Positions 16,811-26,310 of a stretch of 64,000 nt of DNA are shown piece by piece. Below the pieces are notes generated by a model. It searched no databases. It was not told the DNA's origin and saw only the letters and a program-made list of their open reading frames with translations. Source of the stretch: Chryseobacterium lathyri. Its GTDB lineage: Bacteria > Bacteroidota > Bacteroidia > Flavobacteriales > Weeksellaceae. Position 1 is the first letter of the stretch, and every line of letters starts with the position of its first letter. The position numbers were made by a program, and so were the translations under genes. The stretch lies in contig NZ_QNFY01000002.1 in assembly GCF_003290185.1 (NCBI RefSeq), positions 248,001-312,000 on the forward strand. Reading direction: 5' to 3'.

Positions 16811-17299
16811 ATGAAGAATTTATTAAGTATACTCCTCCTTTTTTTATCCTTTGCTGGTTTGAGTGCTCAGCAGAAAGAAGTTTCCATTATGAAATACGAA
16901 GATTTTGAAAAACGTATTCAGAAGGATAATGATAAGTTGTTGGTTGTCAATTTCTGGGCGACTACCTGCGCTCCTTGTGTGAAAGAACTTCCTCATTTTA
17001 TGGAGATTAATAATAAATTTAAGGATCACTCAAACTTTAAAATGATTTTGGTTTCGCTGGACAGGCTTGTAGATAAAGAAAGAGTATTGAAATTTATCAA
17101 AAATAAAAACCTTACTGCTGAAGTGATTCTACTGGATGATATTAAAAGAATGAATACCTGGATTCCAAGGTTTGAAAAAGACTGGGACGGAAATATTCCG
17201 GTGACAATCTTCTATAAAAATGGTGAAAAAGTGTATTTCAACGATGGCGAAATGAGCAAAGAAGACCTGGAAAAGACCATCAACAATAATTTAAAATAA
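16811..17299 (+). CDS. TlpA-like periplasmic thiol-disulfide oxidoreductase
   Basis: 162 residues, signal peptide MKNLLSILLLFLSFAGLSAQ. Thioredoxin fold with WATTCAPC (49-56; Cys53 and Cys56), cis-Pro-like IPVTIFY, and a C-terminal helix. TlpA/ResA-type proteins reduce disulfides of exported proteins. The next gene, 11 bp downstream, is another secreted thioredoxin-like protein, so they likely form an operon. It is divergent from the Cys-rich peptide genes, an arrangement that could be functional or chance. Confidence 0.88.
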   Translation: MKNLLSILLLFLSFAGLSAQQKEVSIMKYEDFEKRIQKDNDKLLVVNFWATTCAPCVKELPHFMEINNKFKDHSNFKMILVSLDRLVDKERVLKFIKNKNLTAEVILLDDIKRMNTWIPRFEKDWDGNIPVTIFYKNGEKVYFNDGEMSKEDLEKTINNNLK

Positions 17300-17310
17300 A
17301 AAAATATCAT

Positions 17311-17970
17311 ATGAAAAATCTGAAAATTTTAATGGCTGCATTTATTGTTGGGTTTGGAGTGCTGAGCTTTACAACAACAGATCATAAAGCTGACGCTTCT
17401 CAAAATACATCTGTAAATTCTGCTGTAAAAGGGTATGAAGTTGGAGATGAAGCCGCTGATTTTAAGTTGAAGAATATTGACGGTAAAATGGTTTCTTTAA
17501 GCGATTTTAAAAGCTCGAAAGGATTTATAGTAATATTTACCTGCAACCATTGTCCGTACGCAAAAAAATACGAAGACAGGATTGTAGAATTAGATAAAAA
17601 GTTCAAGGATCAGGGTTATCCGGTTATTGCTGTTAATCCTAATGATCCCAATGTACAGCCGGAAGACGGGTACCAGCAGATGATCGAAAGGGCAAAACAA
17701 AAGGGGTTTACTTTCCCATATTTGGTAGATGAAGGACAAAAGATATATCCGCTTTACGGAGCTACAAAAACACCTCATGTTTTTGTCCTTCAGAAAGAAA
17801 ACGGAAAAAATATCGTGAAATATATCGGAGCTATTGACAACAATTATGAAAATCCAGACGATGTATCCGAATATTATGTTCAGGATGCTGTAAATGCCCT
17901 GATCAAAGGTGAACCCATAAAAATGACAAAAACAGTAGCTATAGGATGTACAATCAAAGTAAAGAAATAA
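17311..17970 (+). CDS. Secreted redoxin/peroxiredoxin-like protein
   Basis: 219 residues. A hydrophobic N-terminal segment MKNLKILMAAFIVGFGVLSF may be a signal peptide or anchor. An AhpC/TSA-like thioredoxin domain follows (about 42-190) with the motif FTCNHCPYAKKYEDRI (Cys78-x-x-Cys81) and VNPNDPNVQPEDGYQQM, typical of the family annotated as thioredoxin family protein or redoxin with a CNHCPY site. Likely a periplasmic thiol-active enzyme. It follows the TlpA-like gene and is closed by a terminator. Confidence 0.85.
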   Translation: MKNLKILMAAFIVGFGVLSFTTTDHKADASQNTSVNSAVKGYEVGDEAADFKLKNIDGKMVSLSDFKSSKGFIVIFTCNHCPYAKKYEDRIVELDKKFKDQGYPVIAVNPNDPNVQPEDGYQQMIERAKQKGFTFPYLVDEGQKIYPLYGATKTPHVFVLQKENGKNIVKYIGAIDNNYENPDDVSEYYVQDAVNALIKGEPIKMTKTVAIGCTIKVKK

Positions 17971-17990
17971 TATATTTGTATTAATATTAT

Positions 17991-18023
17991 AAAAAATCGG
18001 TGTTCATTGAATGCCGATTTTTT
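17991..18023 (+). terminator. Intrinsic terminator
   Basis: AAAATCGG (17993-18000) pairs with CCGATTTT (18014-18021), followed by a T-run. It ends the two-gene thioredoxin operon. Confidence 0.8.
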
Positions 18024-18054
18024 ATGACCGAAATTGAATGAGGTTTTATCTACT

Positions 18055-18118
18055 TAATAGGGGTGGGCTTTAGCCTGCACAAACAGAAATCAGCCATAAA
18101 GGCTTTATCCAAAATTTA
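18055..18118. repeat. GGGCTTTAGCC-type intergenic repeat
   Basis: GGGTGGGCTTTAGCCTGCACAAA followed by AAAGGCTTTATCC. A related element with GGAGCGGGTTTTAATCCGCTC and GGCTTTAACTAAA lies at 47619-47680. These are small palindromic intergenic sequences of REP type; the function is unknown. Confidence 0.5.
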
Positions 18119-18126
18119 AGCACAGC

Positions 18127-18528
18127 ATGGAATTTAAATTCAGCCTGAAATATCTTCTTCTTACCATTGTTATCTTTCTTGCAGAAGTTCTGATCGCCAC
18201 AAAACTGGCCCATATTTTCTTTGTAAGAGCTTATCTTGGTGACGTGATAGTCGTTATGCTTCTATACACATTTGTTAAAACCTTTGTGAAGATCAATAAT
18301 GAAAAGCTTATCCTTGGAATTTTAATTTTTTCCTGTATGGTAGAATTTGCACAATACTTTACTGTTGCAGAAAAATTAGGCTTTCGCCCTGGAAGCCTGA
18401 TGTATATTGTAATCGGAAATTCTTTCTCTTGGATAGATATTCTATGTTATGCTGCAGGATGCCTGCTGCTTTTCCTTGGGTTGAAGTTTAGCCAATTGAA
18501 GAAAGAAAAGCAAACTATTGCAGGCTAA
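18127..18528 (+). CDS. DUF2809 / YjgA-family membrane protein
   Basis: 133 residues with four hydrophobic helices (about 8-28, 35-55, 60-78, 100-122). The order MEFKFSLKYLLLTIVIFLAE ... VEFAQYFTVAEKLGFRPGS ... SWIDILCYAAG is that of the DUF2809 family of small inner-membrane proteins. Function unknown. Its 3' end overlaps the convergent TonB-C gene by 14 bp. Confidence 0.75.
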   Translation: MEFKFSLKYLLLTIVIFLAEVLIATKLAHIFFVRAYLGDVIVVMLLYTFVKTFVKINNEKLILGILIFSCMVEFAQYFTVAEKLGFRPGSLMYIVIGNSFSWIDILCYAAGCLLLFLGLKFSQLKKEKQTIAG

Positions 18529-18928
18529 ATACCAAAGGCTGTCTCATGATGCTCCGGACTTTTTTGCCATTCTCTTCTGCAGGAATCCATTGTATTTTGA
18601 TCATTTTCAAAGCTCTTAGAAATTCATCTTTTACCATTTTATATTCGTAGGATTCTATTTTAATATCCACCATATTTCCTTCTGTGTCTACAATAAAAGT
18701 AGCAACGGCTTTAGCTTTCATAATCTCCGCTTTTACTAATGGAGAGGTCCGGAAATTCTTTAAAACTTCCTTTACAAATGCCTGGTGCCCGCCAGGAAAC
18801 GCCGCAATCTGGGATGGTCGGGGTTCTGCATCTACCGATGGCTTCGGACCTGGAATTACAGTTGAATCTTTTTGGGCGGCAATAGAAACAGCCCAGAATA
18901 ACAGAATAAAAAACAAATATTTTTTCAT
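18515..18928 (-). CDS. Secreted TonB C-terminal-domain protein
   Basis: 137 residues. Signal peptide MKKYLFFILLFWAVSIAAQ, short Pro-rich linker, then a TonB-C-like fold: FPGGHQAFVKEVLKNFR ... ATFIVDTEGNMVDIKIE ... ALKMIKIQWIPAEENGKKVR. It lacks the long Pro-rich periplasmic arm and the membrane-anchored His of a true TonB, as is common for free TonB-C proteins in Bacteroidota. Similar proteins are at 20514 and 30486. It follows the YARHG lipoprotein gene by 9 bp on the same strand. Confidence 0.75.
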   Translation of the reverse strand: MKKYLFFILLFWAVSIAAQKDSTVIPGPKPSVDAEPRPSQIAAFPGGHQAFVKEVLKNFRTSPLVKAEIMKAKAVATFIVDTEGNMVDIKIESYEYKMVKDEFLRALKMIKIQWIPAEENGKKVRSIMRQPLVFSLQ

Positions 18929-18937
18929 AGGTAAATC

Positions 18938-19858
18938 TTATCTTCCAAAGCTGTCATATTTATCTTCTGCATATTTTATAAAGCGGTTAAGCAAAGCTAC
19001 ATTCTCCTTTTCCATTGGAGAAAGTTCCTTATCAACATTATTTGAAACAGGAATATACCAGTCCGTCTGTTCAAAGAAATACCTGTAAGTCTCTTTTTTG
19101 AAAGAATAACCATGTCTTGCAAAAACAGAATTTTTGATGATTTCAAGATCTATTTTCCGTAAGTTTTTCAGGTCTTTTTCAGATAGCTTTTGCTTTGATG
19201 CATTCAAATTAAAAATCGCTTCAGAAGCTACCCTGTTTTTAGAAGTCGTATAGCTTTCCGTCTTTCCGGTTTCTTCGTCTGTATATTTTTCCACAAAATC
19301 CTTTGGATTGGACCAGTCAACCAGATCAGAATCCTTATCCAGCATAAAATTAGGATTGTATACAAATTCCTTTTTTGAAAGTTTAATCGTTTTTAAAGGT
19401 GATTTTACTGCAGTTTTATTAAAAGCATTCCATTTTCCGGTGATGCTGTCACCACTTAATTTTACTTCAAATCTACCGTCTGTTTTATCATTGCCAGGCT
19501 CATCCAGTACAAAAGATTTAGTGCTTTCATTAAAAATACCCCTGAATGGACGCTGATTTCCATTGACGATGCTTTGTCCATAGACACTGTCTTTAGTTAT
19601 TCTGTTAATTTTCAGTGAAATTCTCTTATTGATGCTGCCCTCATATTCAGAGCCGTCGGTTTCATCTACCATTTTTTCCATCCCGGCAAAATCACCGGTA
19701 TAAATTCCGTAATATTCTTTGTAGATTTCAGGAACTGCTACAGAATCTTTTTTGGCGATCACCGAATCTTTTCCTGTTTCGTTTACTTTTCCATCTTTCT
19801 TACAGCTCAGAAGAGAGACTGCCAGCATGGAAGCTAGGGTGTAATTTAGAATTTTCAT
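18938..19858 (-). CDS. YARHG-domain lipoprotein
   Basis: 306 residues. Signal peptide with lipobox LLSC (Cys19), so membrane anchored by lipid. The C-terminal 80 residues contain NSVFARHGYSFKKETYRYFF, the YARHG domain, an extracellular domain of unknown role. The middle (EYYGIYTGDFAGMEK ... ITGKWNAFNKT) is beta-rich. Start codon overlaps the stop of the upstream DUF2306 gene (ATGA), so translation is coupled. Confidence 0.8.
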   Translation of the reverse strand: MKILNYTLASMLAVSLLSCKKDGKVNETGKDSVIAKKDSVAVPEIYKEYYGIYTGDFAGMEKMVDETDGSEYEGSINKRISLKINRITKDSVYGQSIVNGNQRPFRGIFNESTKSFVLDEPGNDKTDGRFEVKLSGDSITGKWNAFNKTAVKSPLKTIKLSKKEFVYNPNFMLDKDSDLVDWSNPKDFVEKYTDEETGKTESYTTSKNRVASEAIFNLNASKQKLSEKDLKNLRKIDLEIIKNSVFARHGYSFKKETYRYFFEQTDWYIPVSNNVDKELSPMEKENVALLNRFIKYAEDKYDSFGR

Positions 19859-20493
19859 ATATGTTTTTTTGTAATTAAATATTCAATCAAAAGGATATTG
19901 GGAATCCAGCCAAGCCATGCAATGATTTGGTAGACATCCATTGGGTTTGGGTGGAATAAATATACAATAATAACTTTCCAGATCCGTAAGGTAAGCGCAG
20001 ATAAAGTAAGGGCAAAACTTCGCCACATCCACTTCTTGTGTTCTTTAAACCTTTTCCTTCTTGCCGATTGATAGGCTTTATACGTAGTAAACCACCAAAG
20101 AGATCCTAGAATAACGAACGAAATTTTAGATAAAAAGCCTCCGTTGGCAAAAAATCCCATATAGATTCCGGAAGGTGCCGCCAGAATCAGAATTAAAAAA
20201 ATATAGACTTTGCCAATATTCCTGTGAAAATTTTCAATCCCGAAATTTTTTCTGAGAATAGCCAGAAATCCAGAAAATAGCACAAAAATACTGGTATACA
20301 CATGGGTGTAGAAAAAAGAAAGATATTCCGGTCTGTCATGAACTTCCGTCTGCTTGATCATCAGAAAGCTTACATTAGGATCGAAGGGAAAATATTCTAG
20401 CGTAATTTTAAGCATTAACCAAAAGAAATATCCAAACCCAAACATTAAAAGGGTTTTTAATAAGAGAGGAATATTTTTTTTAATGGCAAGCAT
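19855..20493 (-). CDS. DUF2306-type membrane protein
   Basis: 212 residues with five to six transmembrane helices. HVYTSIFVLFSGFLAIL, FHRNIGKVYIFLILILAAPS and EHKKWMWRSFALTLSALTLR are the conserved blocks of the DUF2306 family, whose His residues may bind haem or metal. Function unknown. Overlaps the YARHG gene by 4 bp. Confidence 0.75.
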   Translation of the reverse strand: MLAIKKNIPLLLKTLLMFGFGYFFWLMLKITLEYFPFDPNVSFLMIKQTEVHDRPEYLSFFYTHVYTSIFVLFSGFLAILRKNFGIENFHRNIGKVYIFLILILAAPSGIYMGFFANGGFLSKISFVILGSLWWFTTYKAYQSARRKRFKEHKKWMWRSFALTLSALTLRIWKVIIVYLFHPNPMDVYQIIAWLGWIPNILLIEYLITKKHI

Positions 20494-20513
20494 TTATTAA
20501 AATTTGCTGATCT

Positions 20514-20933
20514 TTAAATACTTATACCCATAGGGATTTCATACCAGGTCTTAATGGGTTGGCCGTTACGCATGGCAGGCTTCCATTTTGTTTTAATCCT
20601 CCTAATCACACGGGTCATTTCTTTATTCATGGAAGGGTCATCACCTGTTGTTGAAACGGAACTCATGCTGCCATCAGTATGAATTAAAAATTTTGTAACA
20701 GATTTCAGTGTTCCTGAGCCATTAAGCTTGGAATGGTCAAATTCAGATGAGATATGTCTTCTCAATGCTGTCATTCCACCAGGAAATTCAGCAGGAATGT
20801 CTGTTTCAAGAAGTGGAGAGATAACAGAATCAACAGCGTTCGGCTGCTCCGGTGTCTTTTCTTTTGTTGAGACTTGTGAAAAGACCAATTGTGCTCCTAA
20901 AAGCAAAAATAATATTGATATTTTTTTCATCAT
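20514..20933 (-). CDS. Secreted TonB C-terminal-domain protein
   Basis: Start chosen at 20933 (MMKKISILFLLLGAQLVFSQ), a good signal peptide; an upstream ATG at 20966 would add 11 residues that spoil it. About 139 residues. The mature part has FPGGMTALRRHISSEF, VTKFLIHTDGSMSSVSTTGD and RIKTKWKPAMRNGQPIKTWY, a TonB-C-like fold. The start overlaps the end of the flavoprotein gene by 4 bp, so it is translationally coupled to it. Confidence 0.75.
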   Translation of the reverse strand: MMKKISILFLLLGAQLVFSQVSTKEKTPEQPNAVDSVISPLLETDIPAEFPGGMTALRRHISSEFDHSKLNGSGTLKSVTKFLIHTDGSMSSVSTTGDDPSMNKEMTRVIRRIKTKWKPAMRNGQPIKTWYEIPMGISI

Positions 20934-22135
20934 GATAAATGATTTAAATGTTGTGCAATAAGCCACGCCTCACTCCAGCATGCTTGGAAATTAAATCCTC
21001 CCGTCACAGCATCAATATTCAAAACTTCTCCGGCAATATAAAAATTCGGGAGTAGTTTTGAAGACATATTTTTAAAGTTAATTTCCTTTAAATCAACGCC
21101 TCCGGCGGTTACAAACTCGTCTTTAAAAGTAGACTTTCCCGTAACCTTCAGCTTTTTTCTACAAAGGTTTTCAAGGATCTTCTGTATTTCTTTCCCTGAA
21201 ATATTGGAGATTTGTTTATTAAGATCAACCTGTGAAACATCCAATATTTTCTGCCAGAACCGGTTGGTAATGTCAAAGATTTTCGCCTGTCCAATTGTCT
21301 TTTTCGGATTAGACTGTTTAAAGTTATGGAAACTTTCTTCAGCCTCATCCACAGATTTTGAAATAAAATTCACTTCAATTTCAAAATGGTACTTTGATTT
21401 CGCAAGACTTATCGCTTCCCATGCTGAAATTTTCAGAACAGCTGGTCCTGAAAGGCCCCAGTGTGTAATCAGTAAAGGCCCGCTTTCCTCAGTTTTTAAG
21501 GAAGGAATTGAGATTTCAGCATTTTCAAAGCTGGTTCCGGGAATATCGTGTAGCAATTCATCTTTAATATTGAAGGTAAAAAGTGATGGGACGAGATCTA
21601 TGATCTTGTGACCCAGATTTTCAACGATTTTCAGTGATTTCGGAGAACTTCCGGTCGTATAAACGACATAATCCGCCTGAAAATCTCCCAAACTGGTCTT
21701 GACAAGATATTTTTCATCCTGTTTTTCAATTTCTTTTACAGAACATTTTGTTTTGACCTCAACCTTTTTATTCTGAATTTCATTCAGGAAAGTATTGATA
21801 ATGGTCTGTGAAGAATTGCTTTCCGGAAAAACCCGGTTATCATTCTCAATTTTCAATGGTACATTGCGTTGGTCAAACCAATCCATAGTATCTCCCGGCT
21901 GAAATTTGGTAAAAACACTTAGCAGTTCCTTATTTCCCCTTGGATAAAACTGAACCAGTTCCCTTGGATCAAAACAGGCATGCGTAACATTGCAACGTCC
22001 GCCACCTGAGATTTTTACCTTCTGAAGTACATCCGAGTTCTGTTCAAGGATGGTAATTTTATATTTTTTTTCGTCAAGATTCGATGCGCAGAAAAAGCCT
22101 GCGGCGCCACCTCCGATAATAATGATCTGTTTCAT
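20930..22135 (-). CDS. HI0933/BaiN-like FAD-dependent oxidoreductase
   Basis: 401 residues. N-terminal FAD-binding IIIGGGAAGFFCASNL, then KISGGGRCNVTHACFD, the family's signature, and the C-terminal FAD contact FYIAGEVLNIDAVTGGFNFQ. These flavoproteins are often annotated as aminoacetone oxidase family or BaiN/RdsA; the in vivo substrate is not defined. Cytoplasmic. It heads a two-gene unit with the TonB-C protein. Confidence 0.9.
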   Translation of the reverse strand: MKQIIIIGGGAAGFFCASNLDEKKYKITILEQNSDVLQKVKISGGGRCNVTHACFDPRELVQFYPRGNKELLSVFTKFQPGDTMDWFDQRNVPLKIENDNRVFPESNSSQTIINTFLNEIQNKKVEVKTKCSVKEIEKQDEKYLVKTSLGDFQADYVVYTTGSSPKSLKIVENLGHKIIDLVPSLFTFNIKDELLHDIPGTSFENAEISIPSLKTEESGPLLITHWGLSGPAVLKISAWEAISLAKSKYHFEIEVNFISKSVDEAEESFHNFKQSNPKKTIGQAKIFDITNRFWQKILDVSQVDLNKQISNISGKEIQKILENLCRKKLKVTGKSTFKDEFVTAGGVDLKEINFKNMSSKLLPNFYIAGEVLNIDAVTGGFNFQACWSEAWLIAQHLNHLS

Positions 22136-22248
22136 GTAATGGTAATCCTATGCTGAAGATTATTTTTTCAAAAGTACAATTTTTATAAACCATCTTATTT
22201 GAGTAATTTTGAAGATTATAATTTAATCATACTAAAAACAACTTTTAC

Positions 22249-22740
22249 ATGATTTTTTACCATAAATTCGAAGTACGCTGGAGTGACCTTGATGCCAACA
22301 AGCACTTAGCCAATTCATCATATGTACAGTACTGTGCCCAGTCCAGAATGGCCTTTATGACCAAAGAAAAAATGGGAGTAACCCAGTTGAGCCGATGGGG
22401 AATAGGACCTGTGATTCTGCATGAAAGATATTCTTTCTTCAAAGAGATTTACGCCGACCAGACGGTTATCGTAAGCCTTGAGATCGATGGATGCTCGGAA
22501 GACTCTTCCATCTACAGATTTCTCCATAAATTCTATACGCCGGACGGGGTACATTGTGCCACTGCAGAGGCTACAGGAGTGTGGATCGATATGATGCTGA
22601 GAAAAATGACAACCCCGCCGGATGATGTGGTTGAAGCAATGAACAAATACAAAAGCCCTGAAACAATAGTGATGAGTAGGGAAGATTTCAAAAAGCTTCC
22701 TTTCCAGCCAAATAATGTGGATCCGGCAGAATTTAGCTAA
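22249..22740 (+). CDS. Acyl-CoA thioesterase (4HBT hotdog fold)
   Basis: 163 residues. Begins with the hotdog pattern FEVRWSDLDANKHLANSSYV, where the Asp in DLDANKH is the usual catalytic acid of the 4-hydroxybenzoyl-CoA thioesterase-like group, then YADQTVIVSLEIDG and CATAEATGVWIDM. It hydrolyses an acyl-CoA to the free acid and CoA; chain length is not readable. It is followed by thiL 77 bp later on the same strand. Confidence 0.88.
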   Translation: MIFYHKFEVRWSDLDANKHLANSSYVQYCAQSRMAFMTKEKMGVTQLSRWGIGPVILHERYSFFKEIYADQTVIVSLEIDGCSEDSSIYRFLHKFYTPDGVHCATAEATGVWIDMMLRKMTTPPDDVVEAMNKYKSPETIVMSREDFKKLPFQPNNVDPAEFS

Positions 22741-22817
22741 TTCGAAGTTTAAAGTTCACAGTTCAATGTTGAATGTCTTTAATACATTTTACACTGAACA
22801 TTAATACAAAAGAAATT

Positions 22818-23879
22818 ATGTTTGAAGATAAATCACAGGAACTTACTCCCATTTCCAAATTAGGAGAATTTGGTCTTATAAAGCATTTGACGCAATATTT
22901 TCCACTATCCAATGAGTCTTCGGAACTTGGAGTAGGAGATGATGGGGCAGTTATCAATCCTGGAAATAAAAAAGTTGTTCTTACAACGGACGTCCTTGCA
23001 GAAGGAGTTCACTTTAATTTAGGCTACGTCCCATTAAAGCATTTAGGCTACAAAGCTGTTGTCGTAAACCTCAGCGATATTGCAGCAATGAATGCTGTGC
23101 CGACGCAGATTTTGGTTTCTATGGCCGTGTCCAGCCGTTTTCCGGTAGAAGCTTTAGAAGAAATTTATTCCGGAATTCAGGCTGCTTGTGCAAGATATAA
23201 AGTTGATCTTATTGGTGGAGATACCACAAGCTCTAATTCCGGACTTGTTATGAGTATTACTGCTGTAGGAATTGAGGATGAAGAGAATATTGTAAAAAGA
23301 AGCGGGGCAAAACCTAATGACCTTCTGGTTGTAAGTGGAGATTTGGGTGGTGCTTACATGGGATTGCAGATCCTTGAAAGAGAACATGCTGTTTTCCTCG
23401 CCGACCCAAATATGCAGCCCGAAATGGAGGGCTATGACTATATTCTTGAAAGACAGCTTAAACCTGAAGCAAGAACAGACGTTAAAGCAATTTTGGAAGA
23501 GTTGGATATCAAACCGACTTCCATGATCGATATTTCTGACGGTCTGGCTTCTGAGATCCTTCACCTTTCTGACCAGTCTAAAACCGGTTTCAGGTTATAT
23601 GAAGAGAAGATCCCAATGGACAGCCTTACGATTTCCACGGCGGATGAAATGAACCTTAACCCGGTCATGACTGCATTAAGCGGTGGTGAAGATTATGAAC
23701 TGCTGTTCACTATTTCACCAAATGATTTTGATAAGATTAAAAACCATCCTGACTTTACGATCATTGGTCATGCTGTAGACAATGAAGAAGGTAACTATAT
23801 GGTAGCAAGAGGCTCTAAGCAGCTTGTTCCCCTTACGGCACAGGGCTGGGATGCTTTTTTAAACAGCCAGCAAAAATAA
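22818..23879 (+). CDS. thiL: Thiamine-monophosphate kinase
   Basis: 353 residues from the ATG at 22818 (MFEDKSQELTPISKLGEFGL), which matches the family N-terminus; an in-frame ATG 45 bp upstream adds 15 unlike residues. It phosphorylates thiamine monophosphate to the diphosphate cofactor. Conserved motifs are GVGDDGAVI, VLTTDVLAEGVHF, LSDIAAMNA, DLIGGDTTSS and MIDISDGLASEI. A terminator follows. Confidence 0.93.
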   Translation: MFEDKSQELTPISKLGEFGLIKHLTQYFPLSNESSELGVGDDGAVINPGNKKVVLTTDVLAEGVHFNLGYVPLKHLGYKAVVVNLSDIAAMNAVPTQILVSMAVSSRFPVEALEEIYSGIQAACARYKVDLIGGDTTSSNSGLVMSITAVGIEDEENIVKRSGAKPNDLLVVSGDLGGAYMGLQILEREHAVFLADPNMQPEMEGYDYILERQLKPEARTDVKAILEELDIKPTSMIDISDGLASEILHLSDQSKTGFRLYEEKIPMDSLTISTADEMNLNPVMTALSGGEDYELLFTISPNDFDKIKNHPDFTIIGHAVDNEEGNYMVARGSKQLVPLTAQGWDAFLNSQQK

Positions 23880-23910
23880 ATAGAATTATATTTAATTTGA
23901 ATATTGTAGA

Positions 23911-23939
23911 AAACCGCAGCATTTTTTGCTGTGGTTTTT
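23911..23939 (+). terminator. Intrinsic terminator after thiL
   Basis: AAACCGCAGCA (23911-23921) pairs with TGCTGTGGTTT (23927-23937) with one G-U, followed by TTT. Confidence 0.8.
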
Positions 23940-23970
23940 GTTTAGTTGAATAATATTAAAAAATTGATTA

Positions 23971-24789
23971 ATGCCTCCATCAGAAAAAAACATTCCCACT
24001 CACCATCTCACCTCCGAACAGTTTCAGCTGATGACTCTTGATACAGGACATCCGGAAAATTTTAATGATGTTCACCGTCACAATTTCTTTGAGATTATCT
24101 GGTTCCAAAAAGTAAGTGAAAATAGCAGCCTGGAATTGGATTTTGAAAGTTATAGCCTTGAAAATAACCAGATCTGTATCATCGCACCCGGACAGGTATT
24201 CAATATGAAGTTAAGAGGGGAAAAGGGGTTTGTAATTGCCGTTAGCAGAGAAATATTTAAAGAAGCGTGTGAAATTGAATCCATCTTGACCGGAGGAACA
24301 ATTCCGTTCTTATTGGATGAAGAAAATAAGGCAATTTGCAGTACGATCATTTCGCTTATAGAAAAAGAATATAACGGTACATCGAGGATCGATTTATTAA
24401 AAACCTATCTGAGAGCATTCTGTATCATTATAACAGAACAGATCAGCTTCCAGGACCCTTCTGTTAATGACAGGCTACGTATCTGTCAGCTGGTAAGCCT
24501 GATCGAAGAACATTATACCATTGAAAAAGATACTGGTTTCTATGCGAATCAAATCAAAATAAGTGCACACCACCTCAATGACATTGTCCGTCATTCAAGA
24601 GGAACTACCGTAAAAAAAATGATCGCCCAGCGTCTTTTGCTGGAGGCTAAAAGAGAGCTCAGCTTTGGAGCATTAACCATTAAAGAAATTGCTTTTAAGC
24701 TTGGCTTTAATGATGCGTCTTATTTCTCCCGTTTTTTCAGAAAACAGGCGGGTCAGAATCCTGAAAGCTTTAAAACCGGGAAAGAATAA
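23971..24789 (+). CDS. AraC-family transcriptional regulator
   Basis: 272 residues. The N-terminal 150 residues form a cupin-like sensing part (HRHNFFEIIWFQK, CIIAPGQVFNMKLRGEKGFV). The C-terminal 100 hold two helix-turn-helix units: FYANQIKISAHHLNDIVRHS and LTIKEIAFKLGFNDASYFSR ending in FRKQAGQNPESF. It is 180 bp upstream of a Bcr/CflA-type efflux gene on the same strand, and likely controls it. Confidence 0.92.
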   Translation: MPPSEKNIPTHHLTSEQFQLMTLDTGHPENFNDVHRHNFFEIIWFQKVSENSSLELDFESYSLENNQICIIAPGQVFNMKLRGEKGFVIAVSREIFKEACEIESILTGGTIPFLLDEENKAICSTIISLIEKEYNGTSRIDLLKTYLRAFCIIITEQISFQDPSVNDRLRICQLVSLIEEHYTIEKDTGFYANQIKISAHHLNDIVRHSRGTTVKKMIAQRLLLEAKRELSFGALTIKEIAFKLGFNDASYFSRFFRKQAGQNPESFKTGKE

Positions 24790-24968
24790 CCTCCATATTG
24801 TTCTTTTAAAATCATTTTTGAATAAAGGAATTTCAAAAAATTGTAAAACATTATCCTCAGTTTGTACCGGTCTTCCTTCAGTTCCTGTATTGAGTGGCTT
24901 TACTTTTTAAAGGAATTTTGCCGGAAGAAAAACCGCCTCTGCGGATTGTTTTTACTGACTTACCCTTT

Positions 24969-26159
24969 ATGAGAAACTTAAGTATCGTAGTGTTTATTCT
25001 GGCACTGCTCAACACCCTGGAATCACTGAGTATAGATCTTTATCTGCCTGCTTTTCCAAGCATGGCCCAGATTTTTCAAACTGATATCGGACATATTCAG
25101 ATCTCAATTTCTGTGTTTTTTGCAGGATTTGCTTTCGGGCAATTACTTTGGGGACCTTTGTCTGACAGGACAGGACGTAAACCCATGCTGTACTGTGGAC
25201 TTTTCCTTTTTATTGCAGGTGCTACAGCCATATTTTTTACAGAAAACATTTATATATTATGGGCGATGCGTTTTCTGCAGGCATTCGGTGGAAGTGCTGG
25301 AATTGTGATCGGGAGAGCAATCGTCATCGACCTTTATGACAGGCAGAAATCTGTAGCCATATTTTCGCAGCAGTCTCAGATCAGCGGAATTGCTCCTATT
25401 GTTGCACCGCTTCTGGGAAGTGTATTTCTTAAATTTTGGGGATGGAACAGTTCGTTTGCTTTTTTAGGAATAATGGGGCTAATTACCTTTTTTATGGTTT
25501 ATAAATACGTTCCTGAGACCAATTCAAGAACATCTCTTTCTGATCTTCCCGAAGCCGAAAAAGGATTAAAGAACCATTTAAAAACAATTATTTCCAATAA
25601 AGAATTCATCAACAGCACGATGATTGGAAGTATTGCCTTCGCTTCCCTGATCATTTATATTTCCAATGCACCGTTTTTATTTATGAAACTTCATGGGTTC
25701 TCCAGCGGCGTTTTCAGCCTGATATTTGGTTTTAATTCATTAGCCTTAATAACCGCTGCATATATTACACCTAAATTAATAAAGAGAATAAGCGATACAA
25801 AGCTTTTACTAGCAGCTACCCTTATGCTGTTGATCGTATGCAGCCTGCATATCCTCATCGCTGCCGGAAATCTTTCGGTAGCACTGGAAATTATGATGTT
25901 GTATTTATCATTACTTGCTATCGGAATTTTATTTCCTATTACTTCCGCTCATGCTTTGTCTCCTTTTAAAGAAGGGCGAGGGACAGCTGCTGCTGTAATG
26001 GGTTTTATGCAGCTGATGGTTACTTTTTTACTTTCAGGACTGGCTGGACTTTTAGAAGCAGATTCCATTATGCCAATGGTTATTTTGCGTACAGGCATTG
26101 CATTCATTGCGGTTTGGTTTGCTTACCGCTCATTTAAGAATAAAAAAGCCTCAGTATAA
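24969..26159 (+). CDS. MFS transporter, Bcr/CflA drug-resistance type
   Basis: 396 residues from the ATG at 24969 (MRNLSIVVFILALLNTLESL), which puts the first membrane helix at the N-terminus; a start at 24894 adds 25 residues. Twelve hydrophobic helices. DLYLPAFPSMAQIFQTD, WGPLSDRTGRKPMLYCGL (MFS motif A) and RFLQAFGGSAGIVIGRAIVI mark the Bcr/CflA 12-TM proton-drug antiporters. Probably exports a toxic compound or metabolite sensed by the preceding AraC protein. Confidence 0.92.
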   Translation: MRNLSIVVFILALLNTLESLSIDLYLPAFPSMAQIFQTDIGHIQISISVFFAGFAFGQLLWGPLSDRTGRKPMLYCGLFLFIAGATAIFFTENIYILWAMRFLQAFGGSAGIVIGRAIVIDLYDRQKSVAIFSQQSQISGIAPIVAPLLGSVFLKFWGWNSSFAFLGIMGLITFFMVYKYVPETNSRTSLSDLPEAEKGLKNHLKTIISNKEFINSTMIGSIAFASLIIYISNAPFLFMKLHGFSSGVFSLIFGFNSLALITAAYITPKLIKRISDTKLLLAATLMLLIVCSLHILIAAGNLSVALEIMMLYLSLLAIGILFPITSAHALSPFKEGRGTAAAVMGFMQLMVTFLLSGLAGLLEADSIMPMVILRTGIAFIAVWFAYRSFKNKKASV

Positions 26160-26310
26160 TGAAATTCTAGTAGGTTTGAACTCAAGTTGAGTGAAGTACT
26201 ATTTGTATATTATCATACTGTTTTTCCGTTTGGTCATACTATTTGAGCACTTAATCAAGTAATTTTTGTAACCGCCTTCTAAAAGTATCTCTTTGCATAA
26301 AATTTAAATT